The position numbers were made by a program, and so were the translations under genes. Positions 4,249 through 6,716 of a DNA stretch of 6,716 nucleotides are shown here, in pieces. The stretch spans positions 1-6,716 of the forward strand of contig CAAETL010000097.1 in the NCBI GenBank assembly GCA_900758955.1. Direction: 5' to 3'. This DNA is from an uncultured Oscillospiraceae bacterium (GTDB lineage Bacteria > Bacillota > Clostridia > Oscillospirales > Oscillospiraceae). Numbering within the stretch: the stretch's first letter is position 1; each line of letters begins with the position of its first letter. The notes beneath the pieces are model-generated. The model ran no database searches. It was not told the origin of the DNA and saw nothing but the letters and a program-made list of their open reading frames with translations.

Positions 4249-5643
4249 GTGGTAAAAAAGCTTTGGGCAATGAGTATGGCGGTTATCCTTGTGGTTGTGG
4301 CGCTGTGTGTGGAAGTACTGTTCGGCGGCATGTACCGATACAATACAGAACAAAGCATGGGGGAATATCGCCGACAGTCCGAGCACTTGGCAAAGCTGAT
4401 AGAGGGTGGCGGTAATGAGCTGCTGCCGGTCCTTGCCGGCACGTCGGACCTTCGGATCACCTGGATCTCTCCAGACGGCATTCTTCTGTTTGACAGCAAG
4501 AAAGGGGAGCCCCTCCCAAATGATTCTTTCCAGCGGAAGGATGTGTCCCAAGCCAAGCAAGAGGGCTGGGGCGTGGACAAAAATGCCGCCGCCACCCTGA
4601 CTACAGTGACGGGAAGCGTTACGCAGCGTCTGACGGACGGTACATATCTGCGGGTGTCGGGGGTGCGGGACAGTTTCCTGGCGCTGGTTATGGATCGCCT
4701 GTGGCAGATTCTGCTCATTCTGTTAGGCGCGGCAATCGCCACGCTGTGGCTCTCACAGCGGATTGCCAAAGGGGTGGCCGCGCCTCTGGACGCCATCGAC
4801 TTGGAACACTTGGACAATCGCACGGTTTGCCCGGAACTCCAGCCGGCGCTGGCGCGAATCGCCTCGCTCAACCGCCAACGGCAAAAGCAGCTTCAGGTTC
4901 AAATGAATGAACTCAAACGTGAGTATGAAAAACAGGATCGCATGCGCCGTGATTTTACCGCCAACGTCTCCCACGAGCTGAAAACGCCTCTCACATCCAT
5001 TTCCGGCTATGCCGAACTGCTTCGGGCCGGCATTGTGCGGGAAGAGGACCGGGACCGCTTTGCAGGTAAAATTTACGAGGAAACCCAGCGGCTCATTACT
5101 TTGGTGGGCGATATTTTGAAGCTTTCACAATTGGATGACGGCTATCAAGTTCGGATTGAGCGTGTAGCCATCGACCTCTATGCCGCCTGCCAGCGTGTGG
5201 TAGCCCGGCTTCAGTCTGCGGCCGATCAGCGCCAGGTCACCTTTCAACTGGAGGGAGGACCGCTGTTAATTCAGGGCGCGGAGCAGGTTGTGGACGAGAT
5301 TATTTATAACCTTTGTGATAATGCCATTAAATACAATAAGGTTGGCGGAACCGTGACAGTTGCAGTATATCCCCAGGAAGACCGCGCCGTCTTGTTGGTA
5401 AAAGACACGGGAATCGGGATCCCCCAGGGAGAGGATGATCGTGTTTTTGAGCGATTTTATCGGGTGGACAAGAGCCACTCCAAGGAGATCGGCGGGACGG
5501 GGCTGGGCCTATCCATTGTCAAGCACGGCGCCGCCTATCACAATGCCAGAATAGAGCTTAACAGTCAGCTGGGAGAAGGTACGGAAATTCGAGTTCTTTT
5601 TCCCCGTCATGAGCAACTGGACAGGGAGGAGGAAGCCGAATGA
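4249..5643 (+). CDS. Membrane sensor histidine kinase, PhoR/VicK-like, no adjacent regulator
   Basis: Senses an unknown envelope or external signal and autophosphorylates to drive a response regulator. From GTG 4249 it has 464 residues; ATG 4270 is an alternative start. TM1 is about 7-27 and TM2 about 151-168, with an extracytoplasmic sensor region of about 120 residues between (RITWISPDGILLFDS resembles the PAS-like sensor of clostridial PhoR-type kinases). A possible degenerate HAMP and a coiled coil (about 205-235) follow. The HisKA box is FTANVSHELKTPL with phospho-accepting His242. The ATPase domain has the N box NLCDNAIKYN (Asn354, Asn358), G1 box DTGIGIP (Asp386), F-box-like FERFYRVDKS and G2 box GGTGLGLSIV (415-424). 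All catalytic motifs are intact. The usual OmpR/PhoB-type partner gene is absent on both sides: upstream is the spoIIIA terminator, downstream the overlapping cca gene. The specific signal and partner cannot be inferred. Confidence 0.93.
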   Translation: MVKKLWAMSMAVILVVVALCVEVLFGGMYRYNTEQSMGEYRRQSEHLAKLIEGGGNELLPVLAGTSDLRITWISPDGILLFDSKKGEPLPNDSFQRKDVSQAKQEGWGVDKNAAATLTTVTGSVTQRLTDGTYLRVSGVRDSFLALVMDRLWQILLILLGAAIATLWLSQRIAKGVAAPLDAIDLEHLDNRTVCPELQPALARIASLNRQRQKQLQVQMNELKREYEKQDRMRRDFTANVSHELKTPLTSISGYAELLRAGIVREEDRDRFAGKIYEETQRLITLVGDILKLSQLDDGYQVRIERVAIDLYAACQRVVARLQSAADQRQVTFQLEGGPLLIQGAEQVVDEIIYNLCDNAIKYNKVGGTVTVAVYPQEDRAVLLVKDTGIGIPQGEDDRVFERFYRVDKSHSKEIGGTGLGLSIVKHGAAYHNARIELNSQLGEGTEIRVLFPRHEQLDREEEAE

Positions 5644-6716
5644 ATGACTGCTGGAATCTGGTAGATTCCCGCGTGTTTTCCGCATTGGAGAAACTGAATC
5701 AAGCGGGATATGAAGCATACTTGGTGGGGGGATGCGTCAGGGATGCCCTTTTGGGTACTGCTCCTCATGATTATGATATGACAACTGCCGCATTACCGTC
5801 CCAAATTTGGGAGGTTTTCGAAGGCGAACGGCGGATTGACACAGGGCTTGCCCATGGAACGGTTACCGTTTTGTGGAAAGGTCTTCCGTTGGAGATCACC
5901 ACATACCGGGTAGACGGGACTTATTCTGATACCCGCCATCCAGACCAGATTCAATTTACGCGGTCGCTTCGAGAGGATGCGGCCCGGAGAGATTTCACCA
6001 TAAACGCCATGGCGTGGCATCCCCAAAGGGGGACTCAGGATTTCTTTGGCGGACAGCGCGACCTGAAACAAGGGCTCATCCGCTGCGTGGGTGATGCGGA
6101 CCTGCGGTTTCAGGAGGACGCGCTGCGCATCCTGCGGGCCCTTCGGTTTTCTTCCGTACTCCAATTTGAAATTCAGGATGAAACGGCGGCGGCGGCGCGG
6201 CGTCATCAGAAATTGCTCCGTAAACTGTCACCTGAGCGGGTTTCCGCAGAATTGGGCAAGCTTATTTGCGGAAAAAATGTGCGAAAAATCTTATTGGACT
6301 ATATCAACATTTTGGGTGAGGTACTCCCGGAACTGCTGCCCATGAAAGGGTTTGAGCAGCGTAATTTTTATCATTGCTACGATGTGTTAACCCATACCGC
6401 TCTGGTGGTTGAGCACGTTGCGCCGCAGCTTTCCCTGCGCCTGGCAGCCCTCTTTCACGACTGTGGAAAACCTGCCACCTTCACTCTGGATGACGCGGGA
6501 CAGGGTCACTTTTACGGGCATGAAAAAGTGAGTGCGGCGCTGGCGCAAACTGCCTTGCATCGACTCCGGTTTGACGGAGCGACCAGTCAGTGGGCCGTTA
6601 ATTTGGTTCGTCTTCATGACTTGCCACTGGAGTCGAACCGCCGGATGATTCGGCGGAGATTACATCAATACGGTCCCAATTTTCTCTTTGACCTTTTGGC
6701 TCTGAAGCGAGGAGAT
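5640..6716 (+). CDS. cca: CCA-adding tRNA nucleotidyltransferase with HD domain (3' end cut by window)
   Basis: Adds or repairs the 3' CCA of tRNAs using CTP and ATP. The first 359 residues are present and the frame is still open at the window edge. Class II nucleotidyltransferase signatures: LVGGCVRDALLG (28-39) with catalytic carboxylates Asp44 and Asp46 in HDYDM; RRDFTINAMA (116-125); the template motif EDALR (159-163, EDxxR type) followed by ILRALRFS; and the SPERVSAEL helix (197-205). An HD domain follows (YDVLTHT at 247-253; LFHDCGKP at 271-278). The EDxxR motif and lack of an obvious poly(A) polymerase signature favour CCA addition over polyadenylation; this is from family knowledge. 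ATG overlaps the kinase stop as ATGA, with GGGAGGAGG (5624-5632) seven bases upstream, so the two genes are co-transcribed and probably coupled. An ATG at 5644 is in another frame. Confidence 0.94.
   Translation, partial: MNDCWNLVDSRVFSALEKLNQAGYEAYLVGGCVRDALLGTAPHDYDMTTAALPSQIWEVFEGERRIDTGLAHGTVTVLWKGLPLEITTYRVDGTYSDTRHPDQIQFTRSLREDAARRDFTINAMAWHPQRGTQDFFGGQRDLKQGLIRCVGDADLRFQEDALRILRALRFSSVLQFEIQDETAAAARRHQKLLRKLSPERVSAELGKLICGKNVRKILLDYINILGEVLPELLPMKGFEQRNFYHCYDVLTHTALVVEHVAPQLSLRLAALFHDCGKPATFTLDDAGQGHFYGHEKVSAALAQTALHRLRFDGATSQWAVNLVRLHDLPLESNRRMIRRRLHQYGPNFLFDLLALKRGD

Noticed and set aside
4128..4871. 247-codon minus-strand ORF opposite the kinase N-terminus
   Set aside because: It runs through the spoIIIA terminator and antisense to the kinase gene; Ser/Arg/Pro-rich translation typical of a shadow frame.
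1..6716. CRISPR array, insertion sequence or toxin-antitoxin pair
   Set aside because: No regularly spaced repeats, no transposase motifs or terminal inverted repeats, and no small gene pair with such features were seen on either strand.

Overview
The window looks like the chromosome of an endospore-forming, moderately GC-rich member of the Clostridia, perhaps an Oscillospiraceae-type gut anaerobe. The evidence is a run of six spoIIIA genes, strong purine-rich ribosome binding sites, several GTG or overlapping starts, and classic sigma-A-type promoters. Genus and species cannot be read from this sequence.

Left edge (1-517): the end of an unrecognised, very GC3-rich gene is followed by about 290 bases without a convincing gene. 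This stretch holds a good sigma-A-like promoter, a long hairpin, a tandem 11-bp repeat and the terminator of a tRNA gene. The tRNA-Gln(CUG) gene (518-591) lies on the minus strand with its 3' end facing this region. That geometry would fit the end of an integrated element (prophage or ICE) that used the tRNA gene as its target, but no integrase is visible, so this is inference.

Centre (592-4199): a divergent intergenic region carries the tRNA promoter on the minus strand and a candidate sigma-E promoter on the plus strand. It is followed by spoIIIAC-AD-AE-AF-AG-AH, tightly packed with overlapping or near-touching genes and closed by a strong intrinsic terminator. These proteins form most of the mother-cell side of the SpoIIIA-SpoIIQ channel built during forespore engulfment. 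The usual first two genes, spoIIIAA (ATPase) and spoIIIAB, are not directly upstream. The operon here starts at spoIIIAC.

Right part (4184-6716): a promoter that appears to sit partly inside the spoIIIA terminator drives a two-transmembrane sensor histidine kinase. No response regulator lies on either side of it. The kinase overlaps by 4 bases with a class II CCA-adding tRNA nucleotidyltransferase carrying an HD domain, which runs off the window end.

No clearly new multi-gene system was found. The points most worth checking are the split spoIIIA operon, the possible element boundary at tRNA-Gln with a promoter-plus-hairpin locus beside it, and the orphan kinase coupled to a tRNA-maturation gene.
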